The notes under the pieces were generated by a model. That model had not been told where the DNA came from and made no database searches. It saw only the letters and a program-made list of their open reading frames with translations. A DNA stretch of 64,000 nucleotides from Planococcus kocurii. Its GTDB lineage: Bacteria; Bacillota; Bacilli; Bacillales_A; Planococcaceae. Positions 8,240 to 17,210 of this stretch are shown here, in pieces; within the stretch, counting starts at the first letter, position 1; every line of letters starts with the position of its first letter. Position numbers and translations under genes: made by a program. The stretch is taken from positions 3,216,501-3,280,500 of the forward strand of contig NZ_CP013661.2 in assembly GCF_001465835.2 (NCBI RefSeq), written 5' to 3'.

Positions 8240-8557
8240 TTAGTTCTCACTTACTTTTTTGTTATATACAAGCGCAGTAATTACATTAAGTAGAATAGTC
8301 ACTATAGCAAGCAAGAAAGAAAGGCGAACTACAGCTTTAGAAGTGTCCGCAAGCGCCGACCAATCCTCTATCCTGACTAAGTAATCTTGATATAAAATTT
8401 GAAAACACAGCGAGATTACACAGGCACTAATACTTGCTATCGAAAACAAAACCAACCTTTTGTTATTCTCCTTATTGTGCTTTGCCAGCATTGCAATAGG
8501 CAATGCCCATGCAATCAACCCCAATATAAGGCTTCCTATATTTAGCCAACCATACAT
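8240..8557 (-). CDS. Small membrane protein of unknown function
   Basis: 105 residues with three to four predicted spans (about 5-25, 37-55 and 78-98) and few charged residues. Third gene of the PadR-DUF2812 operon, 15 bases behind DUF2812 and followed by a strong terminator. No domain recognised; a role in the same envelope function as its operon partners is inferred only. Confidence 0.72.
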   Translation of the reverse strand: MYGWLNIGSLILGLIAWALPIAMLAKHNKENNKRLVLFSIASISACVISLCFQILYQDYLVRIEDWSALADTSKAVVRLSFLLAIVTILLNVITALVYNKKVSEN

Positions 8558-8572
8558 TATGATGTCCCCTTT

Positions 8573-9136
8573 CTAATTTACGCTTTTGTCCATTATTTTC
8601 TTTAGTTTGAAAAAGCCTGTTAAATATTTCGTTGAGTAAAGAGTCAGTATTAGCGCACCAAGCCATATCAGCGATACGATAAAAATGATACCCAACGGGA
8701 AGAGACTATAATGAAACATATTGAATGCTAATACACACGAAATGATGATAGAAATGACTGAAAGTGTAATAAGTTGAGCTAACTTTCGCTTGATAATCTT
8801 TCTGCACATGACCATTTTCGTTTCATGATCACTAAATATTTGATCTTCACTGCACTGTAAACCAGGCTTTGAAAAATAAAATCTGTCGTCTTTTTCAGTG
8901 ATGAATTTCCATCCAAAATCTATGAACAATTGGACATATTCACTTTTCCGCTGCTCTTTCGGATTAAAGTCTATTTGGTAGATAACAGCTTCTTTATCGC
9001 ATTTTTCAAATGAATATCTTTTACCTTTTATGTCAGTCAATCTCCAGCCGGCGTTGTGTAGAGAGGATAAAAATTCTTGCTCTTCCTCAAAATCAGCTAT
9101 ATAAAATTTCTTTTTGATCGTTTTCATTTCAAGCAT
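8573..9136 (-). CDS. DUF2812-domain membrane protein
   Basis: 187 residues. The N-terminal ~100 residues carry the DUF2812 pattern (FYIADFEEEQEFLSSLHNAG, YQIDFNPKEQRKSEYVQLF, FGWKFI). Two membrane spans follow at about 123-145 and 147-167. DUF2812 genes typically sit directly behind PadR genes in Firmicutes; function unknown. The start ATG shares its A with the last base of the PadR stop codon (TAATG), so translation is coupled. Confidence 0.88.
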   Translation of the reverse strand: MLEMKTIKKKFYIADFEEEQEFLSSLHNAGWRLTDIKGKRYSFEKCDKEAVIYQIDFNPKEQRKSEYVQLFIDFGWKFITEKDDRFYFSKPGLQCSEDQIFSDHETKMVMCRKIIKRKLAQLITLSVISIIISCVLAFNMFHYSLFPLGIIFIVSLIWLGALILTLYSTKYLTGFFKLKKIMDKSVN

Positions 9137-9459
9137 TATTCTCTCCCTTCATACGCTCTTGTATTTTTATATAATCTTTCGATACGCAGAATTTCAGTTT
9201 CTAATATTTCACGTCCTAAGTCAGTGATTTTATAAAATTTCCGATTGCTCTCTTTTTTTACAAGAACAATTAGCCCGTCTTTCTCCATCTTGGATAAACT
9301 GGTATAAACCGTCCCTGCCCCTAACGCTACTTCATCTTTTGTAAGTATTTTCACGTAATTCATGATATTGTAACCGTGCATTTCATCTTGCAAAGCAAAC
9401 AGGATATAAAAGCTAGTTTCAGTCATTGGCATATAAAATCTGCGTATTCTTTTATCCAC
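9136..9459 (-). CDS. PadR-family transcriptional regulator
   Basis: 107 residues with MPMTETSFYILFAL, HGYNIMNYV, GTVYTSLSKMEKDGLI and KFYKITDLGREIL, a complete PadR winged-helix domain with a short C-terminal helix. First gene of an operon with DUF2812 and a membrane protein. The frame starts at GTG 9459 with a weak GGTGATT upstream; an ATG at 9432 matches the usual family start but has no binding site. An inverted repeat in the promoter is a likely operator. Confidence 0.9.
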   Translation of the reverse strand: MDKRIRRFYMPMTETSFYILFALQDEMHGYNIMNYVKILTKDEVALGAGTVYTSLSKMEKDGLIVLVKKESNRKFYKITDLGREILETEILRIERLYKNTRAYEGRE

Positions 9460-9485
9460 TCAATCACCACTTTTCATATAGCGTA

Positions 9486-9506
9486 CTACGATATAATTTA
9501 TTGTAG
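9486..9506. promoter_or_regulatory. Inverted repeat upstream of PadR operon
   Basis: CTACGATATAA and TTTATTGTAG form a dyad 27 bases upstream of the PadR start, in an AT-rich promoter-like region. Likely PadR operator; the exact promoter hexamers are unclear. Confidence 0.45.
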
Positions 9507-10305
9507 CGAAGTGTGATATATTTGTCAAAATCTGAATATAGCCTTGGTCTTTAAAGGATGTCGAAAGTGCTAGATTAGTTTCTTCACAAAACTGCTGATA
9601 ACCGACACGTCAATGAAACCTAACTTTATTGTATAAATCAACTTTCGATGTTTGGATAACAGCAAGATCACTGAAAGCCGTTAAACACGCTTATTTATTG
9701 TCATTAATTCCGACGCTTTATCTGTGTATGTTCTTTTTTGTCACTTTACGAGTATGGCTACACTAAGTGAAAGTCTTGCTGCAAGCGCTCCTGAACTATA
9801 AATGGTAAGAATGGAAACATATTTGACTTTAGCAGGAACCTCGAAAAATACCTATGTTGAGGTTGCGAATTGCTAGGCTCTTTTATCGCGAGTGCTATCT
9901 TTGCACCTTCTTAAAAGGCAAGTTTATTAACAGCTACAACTTTTATAAGTGATTATTAGAGATAGGATTATATTACAACTGCAGTTTGCGAATACTGTAA
10001 TGCATACTCATAATTTCATCCTGTCGCAGGTCGCAATTTCGATTTTACAGGGATAATATAGAGATTATTTTTCAGAAGTATAATTAATAACTAAAAATGT
10101 AAAATAATCCTAATTTTTTATATTATTTGTCATAATATTTTGATAAAATGGATGTAGATAGGGGGGAAACGCTTTACTAATGGATTTGGTCTTGTAAAAA
10201 TTGAAGGGAGTGATACTGACGGGCAAGAAAGCATTGAAACAATTCTTATAAAAGTGAACTAAAACTAGCAAACTACTTTTTAGTAGAATGGAAGGAGAAA
10301 CTATA
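9507..10305. other. Long spacer without recognisable gene
   Basis: Roughly 800 bases between divergent transcription units. No open frame with a binding site and no family resemblance found on either strand. Only the GGAAGGAG ribosome site of the next gene near 10290 is clear. It may hold decayed sequence. Confidence 0.4.
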
Positions 10306-10938
10306 ATGAAAAACAAAATGAAAATGGTTTTCATCACATTAACTATCCTGATGGTGTTTGGTAATTTGGCTCCAGCTTCTGCAGCAACTGAAACGAATGA
10401 ATTTGAGTACTTAAGGGACGCAATCGCAACAATTGACGCTGTACCTTTTGAGGAAGTGAATCAATACGTTGAAGATAACGGTGAATGGATTGATGAAATT
10501 GGAGTAAGACTAGAAACTTACATTGAAACCTTTCCAGAAGAGCAACAAAATGATGAAGTTAAACGTCTTTTAAGCGATGATTTTATGGTTCAAGATGCAA
10601 ATAAAGGGGCTAATTCTATACAAATGGCAAGTTTGTCCGGAAATCTTGATGAATATTTTACTGACGTATGGTTTCATTTACGTTCCGGTTATCATACATA
10701 TTCTATGGAACCAAAGTGGTCCGTCAGACTTTGGAAGATAACAATGGAGGCTGCTTGGGATGAATTAGGAGACAATTATATTGGTATCCAATACGACAAC
10801 GGAAGTTTATGGAATCAATATAAATGCCATTTCGATTATGATGTTTTTGGTGCTTTAGCAGGAAGTTGGGATTTAGAGGTTGGTAGACCGATTGTTTCAG
10901 GCGTTGTAATGGTTAGGGAACTTTGCAATCCGGAGTAA
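10306..10938 (+). CDS. Secreted DUF2599-domain protein
   Basis: 210 residues. A clear signal peptide (MKNKMKMVFITLTILMVFGN..ASA, cleavage near residue 26) is followed by an acidic helical region (about 28-105) and a C-terminal domain (about 115-210) with the DUF2599 pattern: WDELGDNYIG, WNQYKCHFDY, GSWDLEVGRPIV and the terminal CNPE, with two cysteines (in YKCHF and ELCNP) likely to pair outside the cell. DUF2599 is a family of secreted proteins of unknown role in Actinobacteria and Firmicutes. ATG 10306 is chosen over the upstream ATG 10288 because GGAAGGAG precedes it at 8 bases. Confidence 0.8.
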   Translation: MKNKMKMVFITLTILMVFGNLAPASAATETNEFEYLRDAIATIDAVPFEEVNQYVEDNGEWIDEIGVRLETYIETFPEEQQNDEVKRLLSDDFMVQDANKGANSIQMASLSGNLDEYFTDVWFHLRSGYHTYSMEPKWSVRLWKITMEAAWDELGDNYIGIQYDNGSLWNQYKCHFDYDVFGALAGSWDLEVGRPIVSGVVMVRELCNPE

Positions 10939-11103
10939 CTAAACAATCATATTATTAAATATCTTTTGAAAAAGAAGAATTTCTTTACCTAAGAATTGCA
11001 ACAGCAGAACAGACGATGGGGAGGTGGGTTGCTATAATCTTTTAGATTGTTCGCTCTAAGAGCAAATCTGAGTATATGCTCTATAATAATATGGCTACAA
11101 ACC

Positions 11104-11141
11104 AAATAGAACCCACCCATACAAATGGGTGGGTTCTATTT
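11104..11141 (+). terminator. Rho-independent terminator
   Basis: AAATAGAACCCACCCAT (11104-11120), loop ACAA, perfect complement to 11141 ending in ATTT. Terminator for the DUF2599 gene. Confidence 0.88.
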
Positions 11142-11921
11142 CTGCCTACTATAGGATTTTTCCGGTTAAAAAGGATACGGATAAAATTCATCTGAAATTG
11201 AAATATTAATCAAAAGGGGAATTTGGACTGTTGAATGAATATAGCTAACAAAATGAGCCACTACCTATCAGTAGTAACTTTTTTCTATTCTTGGATTCCG
11301 TGGCGTCCTCTCATCGATATTTTGCCAGCAATAAGGGGGTTATAGGAATAGTGAATGATGTGATCTAATATGTGTCTAATGACAATAAAATTGTTTTATA
11401 AAAAAACAAAGTTCCTTAAGAATATAGTTGTTTGAAATTCTGCTCCGAATGGAAGTTTAATATCTGTTCGCTTATAGAGAGCGTAAAATAATTGAGTTAA
11501 AGGAAAGACCACTTTTCTGTGAATTGGTTGTGGTGACTTAATTCTACAAGGAAATATGTTCCTCTTTTTATTTATTGATTTACACAAGATATTATACTCT
11601 CTCAAATTAATTATGAAAGTTAAATTTTCATTAATAAATTATAGCATACTCAGCTTTTTATAAATAAGTTTACATATCATGAGTTATCGGAAGAAGAGAA
11701 GCTGTCTATTCAGCTTCTTATTTTTATTCTTTAGAAATAAGCTTACTCTTATATGAAATTTACAGTTATTTGTGGAATCTAAAAGAACAAATTATTTCAA
11801 GTAGACTAACATATACACAGATAAATGAGATTGAATTCAAATCAAAAAATAAAACATTAAAATTTAAGGGTCAAAATAACGGCCAGGTCCGTCTAATATA
11901 TGGAGGGAGTTGAACACAGAG
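11142..11921. other. Long spacer with one dispersed-repeat copy
   Basis: About 780 bases without a supported gene. It holds a copy of the GTTTACATAT repeat (11668-11729) and, near 11890, CGTCTAATAT, which resembles an ECF -10 element and may serve the sigma gene, although its distance to the ribosome site is short. Confidence 0.4.
11668..11729 (+). repeat. Dispersed GTTTACATAT repeat, copy lacking the palindrome
   Basis: GTTTACATAT, then GTTATCGGAAG, then the hairpin AGAAGCTG/CAGCTTCT followed by TTATTTTTATT. Shares the 5' core and terminator-like hairpin with the other copies; the CGTTCGTAAAAGT palindrome is absent. Confidence 0.7.
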
Positions 11922-12488
11922 ATGGAGAAATCAAAAGTTTCATTTTTCAAAGAGTCAAATCCGATTTTTAGTGACGACGCTGATTTACTATTGAATCAGC
12001 TCATCCAAGAATATGCTAACGACCTGAAAAGAATCGCATTTTTATACATAAATGATCATTCTGAGTGTGAGGATATTGTACAAGAAGTTTATATCAGTTG
12101 CTTTCAGAACTTGTCTAAATTTCGAAACGAATCCAACTACAAAACATGGCTGACTCGAATCACCATCAATAAATGCAAAGACCATCAGAGACGCTGGAGT
12201 ATAAAGAACTTGATTTATAAGCCCTTGAACAAATTGATGAAGAAAGAATCTTCAACAGAGGAACAGTTTTTTCACAGCCAGAATTCAAAAGAAATCTTAG
12301 CAGAGATTTCTTTGCTACCTCACAAGTTTAAAGAGGTTCTCATCTTATATTACTTCAACGAAATGACGATGTTAGAAATTAGTGACACACTTCAAATAAA
12401 CCACAATACAGTAAAATCCCGACTACTCCGTGGTAAAGCAGAGCTGTTGAAAAGTTTGGAAGGAGGAGCCTTTGATGAGTCGCTTTGA
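11922..12488 (+). CDS. ECF-type RNA polymerase sigma factor
   Basis: About 188 residues. Region 2 contains DLKRIAFLYINDHSECEDIVQEVYISCFQNLSKF and TWLTRITINKCKD; region 4 contains LPHKFKEVLILYYFNEMTMLEISDTLQINHNTVKSRLLRGKAEL cut into its usual helix-turn-helix. This is the SigV/SigM/YlaC kind of ECF factor that redirects RNA polymerase to envelope-stress promoters. GGAGGGAG lies 12-14 bases before ATG 11922; a TTG at 11910 is too close to the site. It overlaps the next gene by 14 bases, the usual sigma/anti-sigma coupling. Confidence 0.9.
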   Translation: MEKSKVSFFKESNPIFSDDADLLLNQLIQEYANDLKRIAFLYINDHSECEDIVQEVYISCFQNLSKFRNESNYKTWLTRITINKCKDHQRRWSIKNLIYKPLNKLMKKESSTEEQFFHSQNSKEILAEISLLPHKFKEVLILYYFNEMTMLEISDTLQINHNTVKSRLLRGKAELLKSLEGGAFDESL

Positions 12489-13215
12489 GAATGAACTAAA
12501 GAAAGAAGTAAATAATTTTCTTGAAAAAAATATTCGGTTTTCACATAGGGAAGGCGAACAGCTTCGGTCTAAAATCAATCAACAGAAAAAAAGATTTGTA
12601 AAAGCTAATCCTGTGTATTTAACGATATTGGTAGCCGCAGCCAGCCTGCTTATTTTGTTAAGTTATACTTTTGTAGAAGACAATAACTCTAATATCTTCA
12701 AAGGAAGCGAGACAAGTAAAGAGAGCATCGGAATCAATCAACAAAATCAGAATGAAACGTTGTACAAAGGAAAAGAATTAGTAATTGCCGTCCTAGGAGA
12801 TGCACCCGAAGTAGAAGAGAAGCAGATAACATTCCAAGAAATTAACTTTGAAGAATTCACAGTAAAAAAGATTAGGAATTTTGATGCTGTTTTTATAATG
12901 AATGAAAGTTTATCTGTTGCTGCAGAAAAACGGTATACCCATATCTTTACAGATTCCAATATTCCTTTCTTCTTTATAGATTCCAATAGAGGTGCTTATC
13001 CATTCATTGATGAAAATTTGGAATATGATGAAGCGAGAGAAATCCCTTATCATGACTATTACGCTACCGGATATCTTCTAACTATCGAAGATGAAGAAAT
13101 GACGTGGACCTATGAATCAAGTGAAAAAGATAACCAAGATGCTTTTTCTACTATTTTTCAAACGATTGAGAATGCTTTACCCAAAACCTTTCATACAGGA
13201 GTATTGAATAAATAA
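12475..13215 (+). CDS. Single-span membrane protein, putative anti-sigma partner
   Basis: 246 residues: ~45 cytoplasmic N-terminal residues (SRFENELKKEVNNFLEKN), one span at about 46-65 (VYLTILVAAASLLILLSYTF), then an extracellular domain of ~180 residues without cysteines. Position and topology fit an anti-sigma factor for the overlapping ECF gene. The extracellular part (LVIAVLGDAPEVEEKQITFQ, FDAVFIMNESL) resembles a small alpha/beta substrate-binding fold, but I name no family. AAGGAGGA precedes ATG 12475. The anti-sigma role is inferred from context. Confidence 0.72.
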   Translation: MSRFENELKKEVNNFLEKNIRFSHREGEQLRSKINQQKKRFVKANPVYLTILVAAASLLILLSYTFVEDNNSNIFKGSETSKESIGINQQNQNETLYKGKELVIAVLGDAPEVEEKQITFQEINFEEFTVKKIRNFDAVFIMNESLSVAAEKRYTHIFTDSNIPFFFIDSNRGAYPFIDENLEYDEAREIPYHDYYATGYLLTIEDEEMTWTYESSEKDNQDAFSTIFQTIENALPKTFHTGVLNK

Positions 13216-13549
13216 CGATTAATTCGTATCGACTAGTATTGTCATTCCTATAACTCATAAAAGGAAAACGTAAAGAATTTGGTAGAAATCAAAAGAACTT
13301 TTGGATGAATCCTAGTTTACATATGACACCTTATCGGAAGCTATTAGTAATACAAAAGGAGAAAAGAGGCTTTAAGCAGCACATCTTTTCTCCTTTTTTG
13401 TTTATAAATTGTCCTTTTACGAACGGTTACTTATATAGGTTTTTTCTAGTTATAAGAAATTATTGAAATAAAATTTATGGTAAACTTTGTACTAATAAAT
13501 TTCAACATAATCTGTCATTTAAAAAACTTGTTAAGGGGGAATGTAAGTA
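13216..13549 (+). other. Spacer holding a full dispersed-repeat copy
   Basis: 334 bases without a gene; the only feature is the repeat copy at 13315-13428. A promoter-like TTGAAA...TAAACT at about 13462-13490 may drive the MerR gene. Confidence 0.4.
13315..13428 (+). repeat. Dispersed GTTTACATAT repeat, near-full copy
   Basis: GTTTACATATGACACC, TTATCGGAAGCTA, then a hairpin arm AAAAGGAGAAAAGAGGC that pairs with the opposing CATCTTTTCTCCTTTT, then a half palindrome CTTTTACGAACGGTT. One of the best copies for defining the element; it also acts as a terminator behind the anti-sigma gene. Confidence 0.85.
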
Positions 13550-14302
13550 GTGGAAAAGGAAAGCGATGAAACTTATTTATCGACAGGTGAATTATCAAAA
13601 ATTTTGAATGTCTCGGTGCGGACGATTCGCTATTACGATCAAATTGGGTTGGTGCAGCCTTCGAAGAAGGGGGCTGGTGGGAAACGGCACTATTCCAAAG
13701 AGGATATTCTAAAGTTGCAGAAGATACTCTTGCTCAAGTCATTGAGCCTGTCGCTCGAAGACAGTCGTAGTATCCTGTTGGAACAATCGATGTCCGCAAT
13801 TCTGCTTGCCCATCAGTCTTTGTTGAGTGAAGAGATAGAACACCTGATAAATTCTCTGAAGCACACCCAATCCCTACTGAATCTGTTGGACTTAAAAACC
13901 ACCCTTCACTGGGAAGATTTAATTTCCTTGGTGGCAAATGCAGAGAAGGAAAAAGAATGGAATCAATACTTCTCTGTCGAGCAACAGTCGCACCTTAAAA
14001 GTCAGTTGCCTAAACTTGAAAATCGAGATAAGACTACTAAAAAGTGGATTAATATCATCAAAAGGATTGAGCTTTGTCTTGAGAATGGGGTTTCCCCTGC
14101 CTCTTTAGAAGGTCAACTCATTCTTGAGGATGTTGACCTTCTATCGGAAGAAACATTTGGCGACGATCCGGAACTGGTCGAGGCTTTTTGGGAAGTCCGC
14201 AAATCTTCCGAAGCTTCCGCTGAGCTGGGTCTTTATCCAATCTCACCAGCTATAATCAGTTTCCTAGAGATGGCCACTAAAAAAGAAATGTCTCCCAACT
14301 GA
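13550..14302 (+). CDS. MerR-family transcriptional regulator
   Basis: 250 residues. The N-terminal winged helix (about 10-80) is typical: YLSTGELSKILNVSVRTIRYYDQIGLVQPSKK cut by the wing GGKRHYSKEDILKLQKI. The C-terminal ~150 residues are helical and may bind an effector or a partner; no metal-binding cysteines are present, so it is not a metal sensor. Starts at GTG 13550 after GGGGGAATG. Monocistronic; the next gene is convergent. The regulon is not evident, though the neighbouring CPBP gene is a candidate. Confidence 0.87.
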   Translation: MEKESDETYLSTGELSKILNVSVRTIRYYDQIGLVQPSKKGAGGKRHYSKEDILKLQKILLLKSLSLSLEDSRSILLEQSMSAILLAHQSLLSEEIEHLINSLKHTQSLLNLLDLKTTLHWEDLISLVANAEKEKEWNQYFSVEQQSHLKSQLPKLENRDKTTKKWINIIKRIELCLENGVSPASLEGQLILEDVDLLSEETFGDDPELVEAFWEVRKSSEASAELGLYPISPAIISFLEMATKKEMSPN

Positions 14303-14335
14303 TCATTAAATTACGTCAATGGGTAGAGAAGGTGG

Positions 14336-15031
14336 TTAAGCGATGGCAGTCAGTATAACGGCAATCCCATTAAAGGTTCCATGAATCAGAATGCTAGGAA
14401 TGATGGAGCCTGTTTTTTGATAGACCCATGAAAAAACAAGACCTGAGACAAAGTTCACCGGCAATGTATTGAATGTAGGAATATGGACAACCGTAAAGAT
14501 TAGGGAACTGATGGTTATACCGCTTAACACACCATAGCGACTGCTGAAAAAACGATAAAGAAATCCACGATAAAAAATTTCTTCATAGATAGGAGAAATG
14601 ATCGCAGCCGAAACAAATCCTATTGCAAAGTTAAGCAAAGTCATCTGTGACTGGAGGCTTTCCGTTTTGTTATTTTCCGTTCCAATTCCTATAAAAGACA
14701 TAGCAACTACCAATGCAATGCTCACAACGATAAGGATGACTGTCCAAACGACTATCTGTTTCCACTCTCTTAACGGGAATGACTTTAGTCCAACAGTTCT
14801 AAAAGACTGCCCATTCGGTTTTAAAACAACAAAATAAAGCACAGCTGTAAAAACAATCGCCATGATAAAGCCATTTAATGTACCGGCATATAACTCATTT
14901 TGAAAAACGCTTAATAGATAAGTAAATAATACAGTTTCAATGAAAATCGGAACCAGTACCAATACAAGAAACAGCATATAAGTTAAATCGCGCCATTTCC
15001 ACATTTCATTTCGTTCAATAGATTTCTTCAT
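14336..15031 (-). CDS. CPBP-family intramembrane metalloprotease
   Basis: 231 residues with about seven membrane spans. The three CPBP (Abi/CAAX protease) motifs are visible: EEIFYRGFLYRFF (EExxxR), FTVVHIPTFN and ILIHGTFNG, supplying glutamates and histidines for a metal-dependent active site in the membrane. Family members process prenylated or bacteriocin-like peptides or give immunity to them; a specific substrate cannot be assigned. Convergent with the MerR gene, 30 bases apart. Confidence 0.88.
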   Translation of the reverse strand: MKKSIERNEMWKWRDLTYMLFLVLVLVPIFIETVLFTYLLSVFQNELYAGTLNGFIMAIVFTAVLYFVVLKPNGQSFRTVGLKSFPLREWKQIVVWTVILIVVSIALVVAMSFIGIGTENNKTESLQSQMTLLNFAIGFVSAAIISPIYEEIFYRGFLYRFFSSRYGVLSGITISSLIFTVVHIPTFNTLPVNFVSGLVFSWVYQKTGSIIPSILIHGTFNGIAVILTAIA

Positions 15032-15132
15032 TAACTTTATCCCTCCAGATAGTTACCTTACTGAGACCAGCATACGTGGTGACGTAAGGTAACCTGCAAG
15101 GGGTTTTTGACAGCAACTTAATCCGACATGAG

Positions 15133-15226
15133 AGTTTACATATTCTGGATTATCGGAAGCAGAACCACCTATTAATGAAACCGAATGATTCACTGAAGCT
15201 CGAAAAGAAGCAACTCCAGTTTTTTC
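15133..15226 (+). repeat. Dispersed GTTTACATAT repeat, divergent copy
   Basis: GTTTACATATTCTGGA, TTATCGGAAGC, then degenerate sequence with a weak CTGAAGC/ACTCCAG hairpin and T-run. Lacks the CGTTCG palindrome. Confidence 0.6.
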
Positions 15227-15267
15227 GATAATTAATTAAAAAAACAGAGCTTTTATGGTTTCTACAA

Positions 15268-15300
15268 AAAACGCCCAACCAGTTAGCTGGTTAGGCGTTT
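15268..15300 (-). terminator. Rho-independent terminator of the AbiE operon
   Basis: AACGCCCAACCAG, loop TTAG, CTGGTTAGGCGTT; on the minus strand the stem is followed by six T. It overlaps the last codons of the AbiEii gene. Confidence 0.88.
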
Positions 15301-16249
15301 ATATTTTGATGACATTTGGTAAAAAGTCACTGTCGATAATTTTTTTCAAGCTATCGATAGTTTCTTCATAAGATACGTCTTCTGCCAGGAACGTTTTTGT
15401 GTTTCGGTTATAGTCCTGCTTATAAAAATTCGTCCGAATGATTTCCTTCAATGTCTTTTTTAGTTCATAGCCTGGCTGACAGGAAGCCGTGTCCCGACCA
15501 TCCCTCCGAATCTCGATCACTTCAGGAATCAGCATTTTCAATCCTTCTGCATCGACAAACCCACTTCTCTCAATCATATGAAGATCATACAGGTGCCTCG
15601 AATAGCGAGTGCTTTCTTTTTTTTCATAATAATCACAGATGGCAAAGATTTTATCAAGAAACGTCCGATCAATCGTCTGTACATTAGCCGCAAAAGGTCT
15701 CATGCCGTATTCATCCATAAACTGTTCTTTTTCTGATTCGTCCCCCTCTGCGGTAATGACAAACTTCGTGATGTAATTACTTACCTCAAGCTGTTCAAAT
15801 GGAAATGGCTTATAAGCGACATTCGTTTCCACTAGAATGTGGGGGGACATCTCGCTGTCACCTTCAAATGCTTTTCGATAGCCAATTTCATACTCGTTAA
15901 ACTCTCGGCCTGATCGGATCTGGTCCGGATTAAGCAGTGAAAATCCGAGGTCCTCAATCACAGATTCGATTGCCGCTTTCAGCTTCTTTTTTTCGCTTCT
16001 CGGCAGCTTATTGCTGTCTCCAAGCGGAACGCTGAGATCCAGGTCTTCTGAAAAACGCTTGATGACATCGTAGCATTTTGAGAGGGAAGTCCCACCCTTA
16101 AATACAATGCTAGGGAAGTTAGGGACCAGCTGCTTCAGAAGCAGCGATACGTAATAATCCTTTTCGATCTGGAAATTTTGCAGCCCATACGCTGCAGCTG
16201 CCGACCGTACTAACTCATTAAACAACTCGTTCTCTTCGTGCAATCGCAT
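15299..16249 (-). CDS. AbiEii-type nucleotidyltransferase toxin
   Basis: 316 residues of the AbiEii/AbiGii (DUF1814) family. The DNA-polymerase-beta-like active site is clear: FKGGTSLSK at 50-58 and SEDLDLSV at 67-74 with the two metal-binding aspartates. AbiEii is the toxin of type IV toxin-antitoxin systems that cause abortive phage infection; relatives transfer nucleotides to tRNA. It is preceded by a DUF6088/AbiEi-like gene with a 32-base overlap; ATG 16249 has GGGG 8 bases upstream. Length normal and both motifs intact, so probably active. Confidence 0.9.
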   Translation of the reverse strand: MRLHEENELFNELVRSAAAAYGLQNFQIEKDYYVSLLLKQLVPNFPSIVFKGGTSLSKCYDVIKRFSEDLDLSVPLGDSNKLPRSEKKKLKAAIESVIEDLGFSLLNPDQIRSGREFNEYEIGYRKAFEGDSEMSPHILVETNVAYKPFPFEQLEVSNYITKFVITAEGDESEKEQFMDEYGMRPFAANVQTIDRTFLDKIFAICDYYEKKESTRYSRHLYDLHMIERSGFVDAEGLKMLIPEVIEIRRDGRDTASCQPGYELKKTLKEIIRTNFYKQDYNRNTKTFLAEDVSYEETIDSLKKIIDSDFLPNVIKI

Positions 16250-16865
16250 CTAATAACCCCAATTCATATACTCTCAGTTTTGTTTTTATCGGGTACGCCT
16301 CGAGATATTCCTTCACTTCCTGTTCATTCAATGACACGCCCTCTAGATAGGACAGGATTTTCTCTTTTGCTACTTCAAGCGGTTTTTCACTGTACTGCTC
16401 ATAATTATTCAACAGGTCGAGCACTTGAAGAAGCTTGTAGTTGGATTTATTCACGTTTGCTCTTGGCTTTCGGATGATGAACCTTTTTTTGTAGACGCTC
16501 ACTTCCCGCTTGGCTGCGGATGCATTATTTGTCACGATGGTCGCAACCGCTGCTGTTTGGGAAGTCAGGCCCAAAGCATTGGCAAAATTGGTACCTGACT
16601 TGTAACCGATAATACGATCCCGATCCTCTATAAATTTCTTTCGCATAATCTGGTCGGTATCAAGCACAGCCGAGCCAAACATCGGTTTCTTTTTTGGAAT
16701 GAAGTAGATGCCGTTCTGGACTTTCGCAAGCAGCCCTTTGTCAGCAAGGCGCTTGATATACTGCCTGAGTGTACTTGGATTCAGCTGGAGCTTCTCTTTT
16801 AGTTGCTCTGTGAGAATAGGTTCATCGTATCCGTATTCATCTAATAGATATTGATAAAGTTCCAT
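16218..16865 (-). CDS. AbiEi-like antitoxin (DUF6088 family)
   Basis: 215 residues. An N-terminal winged helix-turn-helix (about 1-60: LTEQLKEKLQLNPSTLRQYIKRLADKGLL shortened) is followed by the AbiEi body YKSGTNFANALGLTSQ. Such proteins neutralise AbiEii without binding it and repress the operon through the N-terminal domain. First gene of the pair; ATG 16865 has AAGAGGTG upstream. Inverted repeats lie directly upstream. Confidence 0.87.
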   Translation of the reverse strand: MELYQYLLDEYGYDEPILTEQLKEKLQLNPSTLRQYIKRLADKGLLAKVQNGIYFIPKKKPMFGSAVLDTDQIMRKKFIEDRDRIIGYKSGTNFANALGLTSQTAAVATIVTNNASAAKREVSVYKKRFIIRKPRANVNKSNYKLLQVLDLLNNYEQYSEKPLEVAKEKILSYLEGVSLNEQEVKEYLEAYPIKTKLRVYELGLLDAIARRERVV

Positions 16866-16886
16866 CGGTACTCACCTCTTTCCTAT

Positions 16887-16929
16887 ATTGTAACATATTT
16901 ATAATATGAATTTCAAAAAACGTTACAAT
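16887..16929 (-). promoter_or_regulatory. Inverted-repeat operator of the AbiE operon
   Basis: ATTGTAAC (16887-16894) and GTTACAAT (16922-16929) are perfect inverted copies 27 bases apart; between them CATATTTATAATATG is a second dyad. They start 22 bases upstream of the AbiEi-like gene, where AbiEi proteins bind inverted repeats in known systems. Confidence 0.6.
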
Positions 16930-17044
16930 TCATACTGCCGAAACCAAAAGTAGAACTTCTCTTTTTTTAAGCGACGATATAGTGCGTTAATAAAATAGAG
17001 GAGGGAGAAATATTTCCGCTTAGAGGTGCATTTTTTCCTGATAT

Positions 17045-17070
17045 GTTCGTAAAAGTGTACTTTTACGAAC
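17045..17070. repeat. Isolated res-subsite-like palindrome
   Basis: GTTCGTAAAAGT, GT, ACTTTTACGAAC: a 26-bp dyad, perfect except for the central two bases. It equals subsite I of the res site at 7880-7907 and occurs here without the GTTTACATAT part of the dispersed repeat. Confidence 0.85.
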
Positions 17071-17210
17071 GGTTTTCTGAAGGAATCTGATAACAGAAAT
17101 ATACCGAAGTAGAATTTCAGAAAGTTCTATTTATAATCAAAAATAATGGATATAATTGGTATGGTGAAAGAAATCAAGAAATCTACTACTTGAAATGGGT
17201 TGGACAACTT

